A DNA stretch of 64,000 bases from Datura wrightii (GCA_035772735.1 JASDFA010000010.1:126799501-126863500); one strand, 5' to 3'; positions 31,353 to 44,248 are shown, numbered from the stretch's first letter. The notes: a model not told the origin generated them from the letters alone. A program made the numbers and translations.

Positions 31353-32243
31353 TAGTCGGGAGCATCAGAAGTTGAGAGGGAGCAAAGTTCTGAAAGGGGG
31401 AAGACCAAAGAAGCTGAATCAGAAAGACCTCCACCCCCGTTCCCTCAACGACTAAAGAAACACAAGGAGGAGGCGTGTTTCAAGAAATTCATGGAGGTGC
31501 TGAAACAGGTACATGTTAACTTACCTCTTGTTGATGTCTTGCAGGGAGTGTCGAAATATGCAAAGTATATAAAGGACATCGTGGCAAACAAAAGTCGGTT
31601 GACTGAGTATGCTACGGTGGCTCTAACGGAGGAGTGCACTTCCCGGATCCAAAATAGACTGCCCACAAAGCTAAAAGACCTTGGGAGTTTTACTATCCAG
31701 CTTACTATTGGGCAGAGCATCCGAGCTCGTGGATTGTGTGACTTGGGAGCGAGCATAAATTTGATGTCGTCATCGGTATTCAGAAAGTTGGGTCTAGGGA
31801 GTCCTAGACCCACAACGGTAATCTTGCAGTTGGCGGATCGATCCTTAGCTAGGCCGGATGGCATTGTTGAGGACGTTCTGGTGCAAGTTGGCTCCCTAAT
31901 TTTCCTGGTAGATTTTGTCGTGCTGAATTTTGAACCAGACGCGGAAGTCCCATTTATTTTGGGGCGTCCTTTCTTGGCAACCGGTAAAGCACTAATCGAT
32001 ATAGCTGCGGGGCAGCTAACAATGTGAGCACATGACAAGGTAGAGGTGTTCGATGTGTACAAGGCACCCAAGCTACCGATGGTGCATGAAGAACTCTCGG
32101 TGATCAATGTGATTGATCAAGGTGATGATAAGCAGATGAAGGATTCCCGAGAGTTAATGGGAAAACCACCGGAAAGGTGTAAGCACTACTGGGGGGAGGA
32201 CGGTGATCGAGAGAAATCGTCCATCACCCTAGCGGACAATTGA
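31353..32243 (+). pseudogene. F: retropepsin-like protease region
   Basis: In frame with the gag C-terminal part. CFKKFMEVLKQVHVNLPLVD, RARGLCDLGASINLMSSSVF (D-L-G loop near 31740), VDFVVLNFEPD and FILGRPFLATGKALID are all present. It is stopped by TAG at 31353 and by TGA at 32025, where E reads Arg (CGC; TM-R-AHDK), so CGA to TGA is likely. The frame ends at 32243, eleven bases before the first hairpin stem. Confidence 0.88.
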
Positions 32244-32251
32244 GCTTAAAC

Positions 32252-32301
32252 GACGTCGAGCCGCGACGCTAAACCAGGCGCTGCACGGGAGGCAACCCGT
32301 G
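32252..32301 (+). ncRNA. F: tandem hairpin element after gag-protease
   Basis: CGTCG-AGCCG-CGACG (32254-32268), spacer with GGCGCT, and CACGGG-AGGCAA-CCCGTG (32284-32301). Both stems pair perfectly. Same position relative to the ORF1 stop as in A, B and E. Confidence 0.65.
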
Positions 32302-32550
32302 AAAAAATTTTCTTTCATTTTGTAAAGTGTAAATAGATTTTTCTTTTTCTTTTTCTTGATTCACAACAAAATTTTTCGTTTTAGTTTTTGTTTTATTTGT
32401 ATTTAATGTGAAACCTATAATTCTAACCAATTTTGTATAGTGAGATGATTTTCAGGTCAAACGGATAAAATGTGCACGGAATCGCGAAGGAAAAGTTGAG
32501 GTATGAAAAATTGATAAAAAGTGGAAAACAATGAGCTGGGGCGATAGCTC

Positions 32551-32735
32551 CGTGTCACGGAGGAAGACCTCTGCGTTACCCTCCGTGACACGTTGAGGTA
32601 TAACCCGAAAATTTTAAAAATTTCCAGAACAGCCTCGCGATGGCTCCGTGTCACGGAGGCAGTGCACCACGATGCACTCCGTGACACGTTGCCGTGTATA
32701 TCGCGACGGGTCACACTGGGTTGCCGGGTGACCCG
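32551..32735 (+). promoter_or_regulatory. F: internal palindrome cassette upstream of ORF2
   Basis: CGTGTCACGGAG / CTCCGTGACACG twice (32551-32592 and 32647-32688) and CGGGTCAC / GTGACCCG (32707-32735). A weak TATAACC follows the first pair at about 32598. Same order as in A. Probable promoter or regulatory module for ORF2, by inference. Confidence 0.45.
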
Positions 32736-32889
32736 CGCGATTTTCTTCCTTTTTAACCCCGAAAACCTCCCCTTTTCCCTCATTTTCTAATCCCTCCGTG
32801 ACCAAACCCCCCAAAACCCATCCCTCATCAACGTGCCACGGAGTAAGGCAAGAAATTCACCAAGTTTTCTTCGATTCTTCAAAAACAAG

Positions 32890-33588
32890 GTATGTTCTTC
32901 GATTCCCTCTCAATTTCTTGTCGATTTTCTTCGATTTTTAGCATGGGAGGTGAGCTAAATTGCCCTAAGTCGAAATTAATCATGAATTTGATTTCATTGT
33001 TGATTGATGAATGTTCGAAATGTAGTATGATTGCTTGAACTTGTCTATTGCATAAATTGATCGAATTTGATTGATAAAATCAATTCTAGGGCTTGTTTGT
33101 TGGAATTTGAAGTTGACAATGTACTGAACTTGTGAATTTTGTGTCGGGGTGTACGTGGTGAATGAGATGAGTTGATGTACAAATTGTTAGGATGTTAATA
33201 GAACGACGGATTCTCGGGTTGGGGGAAATGTTGAAATTTGTTAGAAATTGGGTTGGTTGGATAGGTTCGTGTGTAGATATATTTTTGGTGTTATTTTTGT
33301 TTCTTCGTTTTTCTTTGCTAAGTGTGATGGTTAAAATGTTAGCGATGGTAGTGATTGTGATTAGCTGTACGAAGTCTGAGTAGTACGCATAAGTTATACC
33401 GTCGAATTTTCTTTTGAACGCACTAAGCATGATTGTATAGTTGTTTGTTTTGTGTAAATAAAGATATTCTTGTCGTATTGCTGTAACTGTAGCTAAGGAC
33501 TAAGTGTGGGGTAACCTAGCGTAACCCGATCTTAGCCGAAGTTAATATCCGTGAGCTTAACATTGATCTTGTTTACTTGGGTTGACAG
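32890..33588 (+). other. F: probable 5'-leader intron of ORF2
   Basis: Donor CAAG|GTATGT and acceptor TTGACAG|GTGAA enclose 699 AT-rich bases. The ORF2 ATG follows six bases later. Equivalent to 7627-8318 in A. Confidence 0.55.
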
Positions 33589-33593
33589 GTGAA

Positions 33594-34796
33594 ATGGCAA
33601 GCCGACAAGATAAAGGAAAAGGCGCGTCAACTTCAAGCACCGGAAGGAAATGAATCAGACTGGGCACAGCAGTCCCAGCTGCACCAGCAGTTCCACGTGG
33701 CCAGCGCCGCCAGTACGGAACAAGATGGGTGACCGATGAGGGGAAAAAGTGGTACGCAAAGCACAAAGAAAATAAATATTTCCCCGAGGAGCGCATAGCA
33801 CCGGAGCCATTGGCACAGGAGTTCCCTAGAATGGTCCACCGGATCGAGGTAGCTGGGCTCAAGTTCATCTTTGAAGAGCCCAAAGAATGCAATCTGCACT
33901 TGGTTCGGGAGTTTTATGCCAATTGGAACCCGACGATCAGGAGTCACACCATCAAGATCAGAGGGCAAATAGTCACTCTGGAGCCCCACCACCTCAATGC
34001 CATCATAGGAGCGCGGGACACAGACGCCCACGTCCTCCGACAGCTGAACATTACCCCACCGTATGCGGACATCAGACGCACATTGTGTGGGACCCGATCA
34101 ACAGCTAGATGGAGCAGACACAAAGAGAGGGGCTACCACCAGATGTGGCCCTATTCACAGATGAATAGGGAAGCCCGAATCTGGCTGAAAATAGTCTGCT
34201 CATGCCTCATCCCGGGGGTACATATGACTGATGTAACCCGGGATCGTGTTTGCCTGGTGTACGCCCTGATGAAAGGGCTGGAGATCAATGTCAGGGCGGT
34301 TATTATATCCGCCATGAAGAGAGCCCGGTTGCACCAGGGGCACAGGTATGGTTTTGGTGGACTACTGACCACCTTTCTCAGGGGCCTCGATGTTGAGGAG
34401 GAGGCCCTCGATTATATCCCGCAGTTGGAGCGGCGGGCCTTAGACGTTACTAAAACTAAGGCTCCCGACACCACCCACGGGCCAGTGCTTACACTTGGCG
34501 AGAGACATGCTCCTGATGACCAGTACATGGCTCGGACGTATGGGATGCAGATGCTCCAGCTAAGGATAGGTGGGAGGCCAGCGACAGAGGAGGAGCTATG
34601 GCAACTCGAGCTAGACTACCCCTTCGGTGAGAATGCCAGGGCTCTATGCCGAGTGGGGCCAGCATTTGTAGAGCCCACAGATGATGATGTCCCCATGAAA
34701 GAGGAGACACGTCGGTCCGATGATGACGACGGAGGCGACTCAGACATGGGAGATGAAGCAGCAGCACCCGACGAAGAAGTGGAATACTTTGACTAA
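33594..34796 (+). pseudogene. F: ORF2, putative plant transposon protein (one stop)
   Basis: 400-residue frame starting MASRQDKGKGASTSSTGRK, with one TGA at 33651-33653 where A and E have Arg (CGA and AGA), so a single C-to-T change is likely. From 33654 it is open to the natural end VEYFD. The core is intact: RRQYGTRWVTDEGKKWY, HTIKIRGQIVTLEPHHLNAIIGARD, DVTRDRVCLVYALMKGL, RYGFGGLLTTFLRGLDVEEEALDYIP. The acidic tail is six residues shorter than in A and E. Role unknown; see the A copy. Confidence 0.82.
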
Positions 34797-36628
34797 TCAG
34801 GGAGTTCCACCACCCGAATTTGTGCTATTTTGAATTTTTGTGAACACTGGGGATAGTGTTCGGACTAAGTGTGGGGTGGGAGTAGTTAGGTGCTGGGCTG
34901 GGCTGTTTTGCATGTATGCTCTATTTTGCTGTAGTGTATGTGAAAATGTGTTTGTCCTTGTGAGTTGTGAATTTTCAAGTTATTGTTCTGTATTTGTAAA
35001 TATTTGTGAAATTGATGTGTGTTGCTGAATGGTTGCTAGCTGATTCTGATTCTGTACATATTTTTGTTATCGAAATGATCGATTTTTTTTAAAATTTTTA
35101 AAATATTTTGTAAATAATTTCTCTATCGAAATGATCGATATTTTCGACTTTTTTTTGGGTTTCTCGGCGTTTGTTTTTGGTTCTTTTACCGAGAATGGTC
35201 CCATTGAACCGACGTCTTAAGTAGTGACCGTTCCCTATGATGGATGTATGATGACCGTCTTAAGGGAGATGTAGTAGTTAGGAGTAGTTTTTTTCTCAAT
35301 TATTTTTTCTTTTTTCCTTTAGTGGATTGCATCCCGGAACCTGTAGTTACTATATGGTTGCGAAATTCTGGTTGAGTGTTGTACATGATATTCAAAATGC
35401 AAAGGTGATTCGTACGAAAACATGCAAAATTGTAAATATGTTGAGATACCTAGGCTGTAGAGTTCGATTCAGTGTGATTGAGGTTTAATGTTTGAATTCA
35501 TGTAATTAGCTGATTGAAGAGTCTGTGAATACATCTTGAATCGAGCATGTGCAGAAAGTGTGAAGTGAGGTGTTGACATTCTATGCTATTGTGAAGTGTC
35601 TAGAACTTGCCTGGTGTGTGTACAAAATGAAATGAAGGAGGTGTATTGTAGGAAAGGATGTAGGCATTTCTTTTTTTTAACCGAGTGTTTCTATTTTTTT
35701 CCGTGTCATACCCCCCTTTCTGTGATTGTATACCCTAGTCAGCCCTTTGAGCCTTTAGCCGATTATTTCTTTCTTTTCATTAGCCGGAAAACCTATACAA
35801 AACTCTTAATCACTTAAGAAGAGAAAATCATTTTCCCAAAGTGTCAAAGAGTGAGAATGGTGAAAAGAAAAAGAAAAGCAGAGTGAGGGAAGAAAAGAAA
35901 AGGTTGAAGGTGCACTTTCTATAAATAAAAGATAATGAAGGTGCATGAATAATCTTTGTTGTTGTGTCAAGTGTGCTTAATGAAATGGGCCATACTAAAT
36001 AAAATCATCAAGAATGGGATGATGGAAAAAAAAAAAGAGAAACAATGTCCATGAGTTGATGGGATGTGTTGAAAAGGCGCTTAAGGATGTTAGTGGCTAT
36101 TATTGGCTAATCCAATATTTACTAGTTCCATAGCTTCCATTACAACCCATTAAAGTCCTACGTGATCTTACATCGCACTTCTTCATATTAGTGGAGTAAT
36201 ACACTAAGGGCAAGCTTATGGGTCATGACATGATGCATGTGAATTCTTTTGGGAGAGAGAGTGAAATTGTGTGTACATGCCCCTGTTTGAATGTTTGTGA
36301 GTCATAGGAGCAAAAAGGGGAAGATTCTCTTGTATTGTGAGGGCACATGCTTGATAAAAGATTAATTTTCGTGTTGGATATCTTGATCAGCTGATTTGCA
36401 TGAGTTTGCCGATATCGAGAGTCGATTCTTAAAGTCTAGGAGGTCTTAAGGTATTGAAGGTCATTGCATTGATAAGACCATGCATGTTTTCTTGATGATT
36501 TGCTGTATTGAATAATCGGTATGATATTAGCCTAAATTGTCGAACCAAAGTAGCGAGGTTGGGATGTAAATTGCATGAATTGTATGTTTGTTGTTCGAGG
36601 ACGAACAAGGATTTAAGTGTGAGGTAAG
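34797..36628 (+). other. F: 3' non-coding region and polypurine tract
   Basis: No gene. ACTAAGTGTGGGGTGGG at 34864-34880, ATGATGACCGTCTTAAGGG at about 35248, the AAGGGCAAGCTTATGGGTC block near 36207, and the hairpin TTGTTCG-AGGA-CGAACAA at 36591-36608. The tract next to the LTR is TAAGTGTGAGGTAAG, with one G changed to A. Confidence 0.7.
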
Positions 36629-38047
36629 TGATCTTGGGCAGATTTATATGCCCAAGTGATACTCAAAAGTATCATTTTCGCCTTGTTTATCTATCAATGT
36701 GTATACATTCTCATGTAATTGGTAATAAAATGTGAATTTATACTGACCAACATGATTAGCATTGTTTTGCAGGTAAAATGTGATTTCGGGAAGCTAAAAT
36801 GCATGTTGAAGGATATCAGAGTTGGACTTGGATGCGAGCAAGGGAAAAAGCATTGGACAGCATGAAATAAAGGAGCTCCGCGATGGAGCCGTGTCACACT
36901 GCCATCGCGGAGGCATTCTGCCTGGATGGGGAAAATTCACCCAATTTCCAGTGGAGGTCCGCGTTTGCTCCGTGGCACGGAGCCAGTGCTTCGTGATGCA
37001 CGTCGTGCCACGTTGAGCCTGAATTCTCGGACCCCCAGTTCCAGTGAGGGTCCGCGTTCATGGAGTGTCACAGAGGAAGTGCTCCGCGATGCACTCCGTG
37101 ACACGTTGCTCATTATTCCGGGAAAAATTCCCAGCAGTATAAATAGAACACTTAAGTTCATTTTTTAGAATTCTGACTGGGTGGAGCAAGGACGTGGGTT
37201 ACAGGCAGTTGAGGGACGAAAAGTTCAGGGTTTTTTCTCTCTTTCTTTCTTCTTTAATTCAATTGCTTGTATGATTAACACTCATTTTATGATGATTAAT
37301 CCACAAATGAGTGGCTAATTCCTATCCTTGCTGAGGTTATGAACAATTGTGATGAAATTTGATTATTGATTCTATGGTTTTTCATCTTTTCTTCCATGTT
37401 GTTCTATTAATTCTTGTTTTTACTGCATTGGTGTGTGGCCTACATTAATGTACATCTAAAAAGTCCGGTTTCACTCGAGAGAGCACGAAATTGGAAAGTT
37501 GTGAATTAATAGGATATGTTCTTTACTTGATTTGGGAAAATTGAGTCTTGATTTTCTTTCAGTATAGAAATATACCTGAAAGTCGTTTTAGTCAATTTAG
37601 GAACCGGAATTGTATAGCTAGGACATGAATTGCATTTGATCACAGAAATGTAGACGGATGGTTCATGATTCTTAAGTGAGGTTAAATACGAGAGTTTTAA
37701 ACTCTTGGCAGATGTTCTTGGCTAGCAACTGGAGGAAAAGATTAACCAAAGTATGATGATAATTAGTTTCATTACATGTTCGTTTAACCTCAGCATGCTT
37801 TCATTCATAGTTCAGATTCAAAGTAGATAATTGTTCTTAGTTTAGTATAGAAATTTATAAAACAAACTATCAACTTTTTGGTTACGCTGTTGTCTGCATT
37901 TTTAGAAGTAAAATATAGTACACTTGAGCAATTTGCACTTCATCCAAGCCTCTGTGGGATCGATACTTGGCTTACTCAAGCCACTTACTACTTGTTCGAC
38001 CACGTGCACTTGCGTGTCGGTTTATAACCCCAACAAACACCCGAACA
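36629..38047 (+). repeat. F: 3' LTR
   Basis: Same ends as the 5' copy, 1419 bases, TATAAATA at 37138-37145. The copies differ by a few scattered bases. Confidence 0.92.
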
Positions 38048-38366
38048 GCATCTCTTTTAGACTTAGAACAATAGAGTTCCATTGGTGAGTCCATATCTTC
38101 TGAGGATCAAAGTTTTCATTTTATCTTCATATATTAAAGTTAGTTGGGGCTTTGTCCCAGCAGCTCATCAGTTCTTTTAGAAGGGTTTTAGACAGAATAT
38201 GTTAGTTTCAGCCTGAGTTTCAGTATTTGATCGAATATTAGTAATCATCATATGCTCTTATGTATTAAGTATTTTGTTATTGTTTTAAACAGCTTTCTCT
38301 TAATATTATCTTATAGTAGATTAGTCTTAACAGAATTATGCTTTGCCATAGGTATTCTTGGGGTCA
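38048..38366 (+). mobile_element. H: gypsy LTR, third segment
   Basis: Continues H after the GCATC duplication. AGTTAGTTGGGGCTTTGTCCCA near 38140 matches AGTTAGTTGGGGGCTTGTCCTA in D at 43763. It is cut at 38366 by K, before the LTR end is reached. Non-coding. Confidence 0.7.
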
Positions 38367-40018
38367 TGATAACGCTCAAATCACACTCATGTAAAAGCAT
38401 GACGTGGATATTGTCAGTAAAGAATCCAACTAGGTTGGGGTCCATCCCACAGGGAATATGGTCAAGATGTAGAATAATGCGAGTATTTATGCTTTTAAGT
38501 CTGTTATTTCCTAATGGTGGGTTTGGAATTTAATGCGTAATAGTATTGAAAAGTGATTCGTTATCAAGATGATTTAATTAACTAGGAAAGTGTTCCCCAT
38601 GGGTCCATAACTACTTCGGGGTTTATACTTGTGATCTATCCCAATACTTGACTTGTAGAACTGATAACATAGGTTCATCCAAATGACTAGTTCATCCCTA
38701 TTGGATGACTATACTCAATTACCGGATTAGGTTTGTCGAAAGATTTCCCCTTAGCCGTTATCAATTTGTTCTAAATTAACTATCCTGCGATCGCAGCTCA
38801 AGTTATACAATGAACCATAAAGTTCAAGGCTTTGTTGTTATTCTCTTTTCCTAATCTATACCTCTCTAGATTCAAGCAAGTAGAGAACTCGAGCAAGTCC
38901 TAATGTTGCGGTCCATTAAGAAATGTTAAACATGAAAAGAATAATACAATACAAACATTAGCATTGGTTTAGAATTACTTTGTACAAACCGTAGTTTGTT
39001 AATGCACCATGGTTCCCACAATCCTAGTTGTGGAGGTTTTAGCCTCTCATGATTGTAAGAAAAGAGTTAGAATTCATAGATAAAAACATAATTATCAACT
39101 CACAATGATGATTGAAACAAAAAAACTTGATTATTGCAAAATATCAATGAAGAACAATTCAAGAACAAAGGAATAAACTCCAAGAAAATCTCCCAAAAAG
39201 TCGATCTTAGTTCAAGAATGTCAAATAATATTTTTCTCATCTAATTATGTCCTCCACTGATCTCCTCACTAACAAAAATAACCTAGAAAAGTATTTATAA
39301 AAATAATTATAAACCTTTCCTAAATTAACAGGGAATCTGATATAACTATCGCTTACTTCACTTACAACTCGTACCATGATTGTACGAGTCATACCTTCTA
39401 CTTGTACAATTAGCAACTCTGAGTCTGGCTAAGTGTTGGAACTTGGTACGACTCATACGTTGATCCTACGAGTCATACAATCCTGTCGTGGTATGGCCCT
39501 ATGAGTTCTGGCATCCTCTGAATAATTCCATGAGTGTCTTGATGTGACTTGTACCTTCATCCTATGACCCATGATTGCCTTTCATACCTAGAGATCCGCC
39601 ATTATACAATCCTTTTGAACGTTACTATGGCTTCTTGGAACCGGTTGTAGGCAGTCATCACGATCCCTAGTCGCTACCCGTACCAGTAGACTACTATGTG
39701 TAGCTTCTTCTGATGTTTTCCACGACTGCCTTGGTACGGCTCGTTCCAAGAGTCGTAACTTGGCCTTTGCCTTAGCACACCTTCAGACTTTTCCACGACC
39801 CTCAGTACGGCTCGTACCATCAAGGTGCGGCTCATATTAAGAGTTGTACTTGGCCCATTTTCTGCACTCTTTTTACTTCTTTTGCATATTTCAACTCCAA
39901 AACCTTATTTCCCTAAAAAATAAACCAAAAGTGCATCATATTCGTATAAACACACCTAAGAGCATGCTTAATTTCCCAATTTTAAGCGTCCAAAGTGTTG
40001 CAAACCCATAACACATCA
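38367..40018 (-). mobile_element. K: LTR of an Athila/Tat-like element
   Basis: On the minus strand it runs TGATGTGTTATGGGTTTGC (40018) to GAGCGTTATCA (38367), about 1650 bases. The TCCC-ACA-GGGA dyad at 38445-38455 is the counterpart of the TCCC-TGT-GGGA near the 3' ends of the A, B and F LTRs. The adjacent bases to the right read GTTAAGGGTGG on the minus strand, like a decayed polypurine tract, so this is a 3' LTR with the internal region to its right. The clusters of GTACGA/TCGTAC words at 39350-39840 may be U3 repeats. Confidence 0.7.
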
Positions 40019-41186
40019 CCACCCTTAACGTAAGACTTTTGCATGTCCTCGGAAAAACTAAACTAAACTATAAAATGATGCTTAACTAGAAAGTAAAGTA
40101 GAAGACTTACAACCAACACAACCAAAATTGCACAAAAACCATTATCAGCTTTTGACCCCTTTTTCATTCAAACCAAGTCATCTATGCACACATGCAACTA
40201 CAACTCATGATATTCAACGATCAAGATATGACATCCAACTATTAGCAGAGAACTAAGATATCACTAATGTTATTCAGACAGACAACTGGCAGAATTTAAT
40301 ACAAATCATGTACCCTCACACCAGATGAAGTCTCTGAAACGCACAGATATATAGAAATATGAAAGTTGGGACTCATCAATTAAGACTATCATTCTCACAA
40401 AGAAGTTCCAAATACTGCACATCGGCTACCACAGGCTTGCCCTTATTTTCTCTACTTTGGTTTTTTGGACAGTTAGGTTGGGACCACTATAGGACTTTAA
40501 TCATCTTCTAATATAGGCTTCAAGTTGGGTATGGTAGATATGGATATTACTGACTAACCCTCCTTGGCACTACAAACATGGCTTCACTATACACTTTTTA
40601 TGCCTTTTTTTCTCCTTTCAGCTTTTTCCTCCCTTTTTCACCATTCAAAAATCATTTGTAGGTGTGGTGTATATTTCTCATCCTTTTTACAACTCTTTTT
40701 ATTCACTTTTCATTTTTACATTCTAGCTCTTTTTATTCACTTTTTCTTTTTCTTTTCACACCATCCCTCACTTTTCTTTGACTTCTTCTTTTGTTTTCAC
40801 CCACAACCGGTCTACGCATCCTACTATAGCCACCCTCAACTTAGGAATTTTGCCTGAGTTGAGGTTCACAATGTCCAAGGAGGGACCAGGGCCAAACAGG
40901 TTCATAATAAACAAGGGAAGGTGAATAGGTAATCAAAGAAAAATGGTCAAATTTTAGGCTCAAATTCAGGATCAAGGGAATCATTTTTATTTAGTGGGGT
41001 AATTTAAGCTAAAGTGGGCTAAATCAAAAAGGGCCTATGATCCTTTCCTAACCAATTATCCTACAACCGATGTAAAGACCAACCGGGCAAGTTCTAGACC
41101 TTTAATGCAGTATTGAACTAGGTAAGCATCCTTACTCACTCAAGGTACAGGTTTGCATTGATTCTACCTATCTGGTTCATGCACAG
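40019..41186 (-). mobile_element. K: 3' non-coding internal remnant
   Basis: AT-rich and without conserved protein motifs. Minus-strand GAGGACATGCAAAAGTC near 40050 is the counterpart of the GAGGACGAA motif upstream of the LTRs in A, B and T. A pyrimidine-rich stretch at 40600-40800 gives a hydrophobic chance ORF. I read it as the region between the last ORF and the 3' LTR of K. Its 5' part is missing, cut by the short element at 41187. Confidence 0.5.
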
Positions 41187-41554
41187 TGTAATGACCTTGG
41201 CCCAACACTATGAAGTATTGTCCGCTCTTGGGCCAAAGCCCAACATGGTTGTCCCTGTGAGTACGCTAAACCCAAAAGACGCCTTACAGTATTAAGTCCA
41301 ATCTACTACTAAATAGCCCAGGACTCTCCCTCTCTTTTATGATGTGGGATTTGCCTAAGTGAGTAGGTGATGCTAACCCTTACACTCACCCCCTGTAGGG
41401 ACTCAGTGTCCTCGCTGAGGTTTTCCCACCATTTTACTAGTCAAGAGTTGGCTCTGATACCACCAGTAACAATCTTGGCCCAACACTGTGAAGTTTTGTC
41501 CACTCTTGTGCCGAAGCCTAAGAGCAGACAATACTTCACAGTGTTGGGCCAGGG
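41187..41554 (-). mobile_element. TRIM-like short retrotransposon remnant
   Basis: On the minus strand the left LTR runs TGTAAGGGTTAGCATC (41384) to GGTCATTACA (41187), 198 bases. A short interior of about 80 bases follows, with CAGGGGGTGAG against that LTR as polypurine tract and GGTGGTATCAGAGCC (41450-41464) as a tRNA-Met primer site. The start of the second LTR is at 41465 and shares the CTTGGCCCAACACT block. The second LTR is incomplete and folds back on an inverted copy of its own end (arms about 41473-41505 and 41521-41552) before D cuts it. Size and parts fit TRIM elements. Confidence 0.6.
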
Positions 41555-44029
41555 TGTAACACCCCAAAATTTTCCAAGACCAAACTCAGACCTTGTAAGA
41601 AGAACTAGGGGAAACCAGAAATCTTATTGCAGAACGACCCAGACAATGGGTCGTGGTAAGCTCCCACAGACCATTGTTTGAATCATTGTCGACATAGCAG
41701 ATTCCTTTCAGAGGAAACAACGAGGCATAGGATGACACATTGTTGAAACAATGAACCGTCCTGTCGTCCGTTGAATCCCAAGTTCAGAATCCTATCGGAC
41801 TCTTCCCTAAGGCAACAAGAGGAACTAACAGCTCGTGGTTCCTACCAACGAGCTGTTGCTATCACCTGTCACCCAGTCGTAGAACCTAATAGTGTAGACC
41901 ACTAGTCAATGCAATGACCCATTGGTTCTACCAATGAGTCATTGTGTTTACCGTTGTCTTAGGGCCCAGTTTTCTTACTTGTAATTACGAGAGGTACCAA
42001 TGACCCGTCTATTGTTTCAACGAGTCGTGGTATTATCTCATGGTCCCTTTCTAGTGAGCATGATTTCTAGACCCAGAACCAACGGTGGGTTCCAATGGGT
42101 CATGGTTTTGACAAACGACCCGTTCTGAGGCCCGTGGGTCCGTGTCGGCCAGTTTTCAATTCTTTCTTCCAAGGGTATGTTGGTAATTCCCACCTTTTTA
42201 ATGCTTAAACTCTGTCATTTGAGGCTCATTTAGGAGGGAGTTAAAGGGCTAGAATGATCTTTTCCCCTTCATTTCACTCTTCCCCTCAAAGTTTAAGCGT
42301 AGAATAGTCAGGAAGTTCAGAGTAGAAGCTAGGGCAGATGATTGTCTTCTCAGAATTTTCTCAGGGATCTTCTCCAGAAATTCTTAGCCAGGTATGTGGG
42401 AATTCAACAAGGGAATAGTTCTTCTCTTATGTCCCCCCCAAAAAATCTTCTCTATCTTATCTATAAGTTCTAGCCCTGAAACTTTCGAATGTGAAGAAAT
42501 TACATGTCAAACTTCGTTTAATTCATGTGGAATATTATTTATGTTAATTGTAGATATATTTCCACTAGTTTGTGACTATGTTGTTGCTTGTTCCTATAAA
42601 GTGAATTCTAGCCCTAGCTCTTGAATATTGAAAAACTAGAGTCTTGCATAATTGATTTATTTATCGAATTTTCTTGATTCTTTCAATGTTGGGGGTTCCC
42701 ATATTGTTAGTTTACACTGAAACCTTAGTCAAATGTATGTTAGTTCAATTTCAGTCAGAATGTTAGAATACTTAGTGTTAGTTAGAAATGTCAGCTGTTC
42801 AGTTTGACTACAGAAGTTCTCGAGGTGTTAGTAGTGCTTCCCAGTTATTAGTATTAGACTAAGTATCAAGTTTTAGTGGTTCTTTAGGCGGTCATGAAAC
42901 TTTCAGATAAGCAGCTCTGACCAACCTTAGGACCCTAACTTCAGATTGCAGTTTGTTCTTTAGACGGTTACGATGCTTCTAGATAAGCATCTCCAACCAT
43001 TCTTAGAACCCAGTTACAGAATCCAGCCCAATAAGACTCTTAGGGTGCTTCCAGATACGTATTCCTAACTTAGTCTTGGGCCCCAGTTTTGAACTGTCAG
43101 CTTAGTAGTCAATCTAGGACTATCCAGTGGGAATAGGACTTAGCACCGTGCCGACCGGGGTTCCAGCGCACCCAGGTTCCCAGAACTATGTTGCCACCGT
43201 AGGATATATTTTTATTGGCCTCATGTCCCCAGACCTGTGATCACTCAGTTCATGCCTTTATACCCTAGCAAAATATATTGGGTCCTACCGATGAGGTGTA
43301 TACATCGGACTCCACGTCTAGCTCACGTGGTTATATGTCAGTTATAGACTCTCCCACTAGTAAACTCAGTTCAGTCTCAGATTCGTCTATTCAGATTAGT
43401 TCAGTGCAATAATTCAGATTAGTATCTCAAATTTAGGGCATGTCCTTGACCATCAGACAGGGTCATTTAGACCATTTAGTTTATTATAGTTATTCAGTTC
43501 AGTTGTTTCAGATGGTCATTACATGTCTTTTCAGTTCAGCCATTTTATTCCTTGTTATGGTTTCTCTCAATTACTTAGTACACTCAAAGTACTGACACAT
43601 ACCTTTTATGTTGTATCATTTTATGATACAGCTGCAGGATCTCGATTACAGCCTCATTAGCAGATTACTTTCAGAAGATTCCAACTGCATCATTTGAGTC
43701 CTCATCTTTCAAGGATGAGGATTATTTCATTCAGTTCTATTTTCTTTTATTTAGACTTGAAGTTAGTTGGGGGCTTGTCCTACCAAGTCATTAGTTGTAG
43801 TTGGCTTTCAGACACAAACATAGTTTCAGACCTTTTGCTTTGTTTCAGTTGTTTTTAAACTTTATGATCCAGCTTTGTTTACATAAATGTTTTATAATAT
43901 TATTTTAAAGCTTCCGTTATAATTATTTTACTTAAAATATCAGTGTTATGATAGATCATGGGTTGACTTGGGCTTACTTGTGACTCCAAGTACCGTGTCT
44001 CGTCCAGGGTATAGACTCAGAGTGTGACA
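41555..44029 (+). mobile_element. D: 5' LTR of a gypsy element
   Basis: TGTAACACCCCAAAATTTTCC to AGAGTGTGACA, about 2475 bases, followed by a primer site. 41620-42140 contains many short units built on CGACCCGTTG / CAATGGGTCG. Related to D' and H (shared AGCGCACCCAGGTTCCCAG block near 43165). It inserted into the TRIM-like element; CAGGG precedes it. No gene. Confidence 0.85.
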
Positions 44030-44033
44030 AACT

Positions 44034-44046
44034 TTGTATCAGAGCA
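44034..44046 (+). other. D: primer binding site (tRNA-Met type)
   Basis: TTGTATCAGAGCA just after the LTR end. It matches the gypsy chromovirus primer site TGGTATCAGAGC except for one base. Confidence 0.75.
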
Positions 44047-44248
44047 CTAGGTTTAGAGTATCTTCGGATGTCTGAAAGCCACATCGAGTAGAGTCATTTT
44101 CATGGATGTTAAGTGCGCCACACTTATGATGGGAGGCTACGAGATGTTATAGGAAAACGCCCTTTTGTTCATACTCTTTTTATCGTGCATTAAAATTCAA
44201 TTCTAGAGTCGTTCCCTTAAATGGTGCTTTGTTTCGTTTCTGTGAATC

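Larger units (their letters stand above)
28295..38047 (+). mobile_element. F: pol-less Athila/Tat-like retrotransposon with ORF2
   Basis: Complete insertion with LTRs 28295-29714 and 36629-38047 and a perfect target duplication GCATC at 28290-28294 and 38048-38052. Same family and order as A: primer site, gag-protease, tandem hairpins, palindrome cassette, intron, ORF2, non-coding region, 3' LTR. No RT, RNase H or integrase. It inserted into the H LTR. Confidence 0.95.

Noticed and set aside
31445..32107. 220-codon ORF antisense to the F protease
   Set aside because: Shadow of the conserved protease frame on the other strand. It has no domain, and the same antisense frame is broken in A and E.
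40564..40857. 97-codon hydrophobic ORF in K
   Set aside because: Composed of a pyrimidine-rich low-complexity stretch that yields Phe/Leu/Ser by composition. Similar chance ORFs appear at 54578-54880 and 25542-25820.
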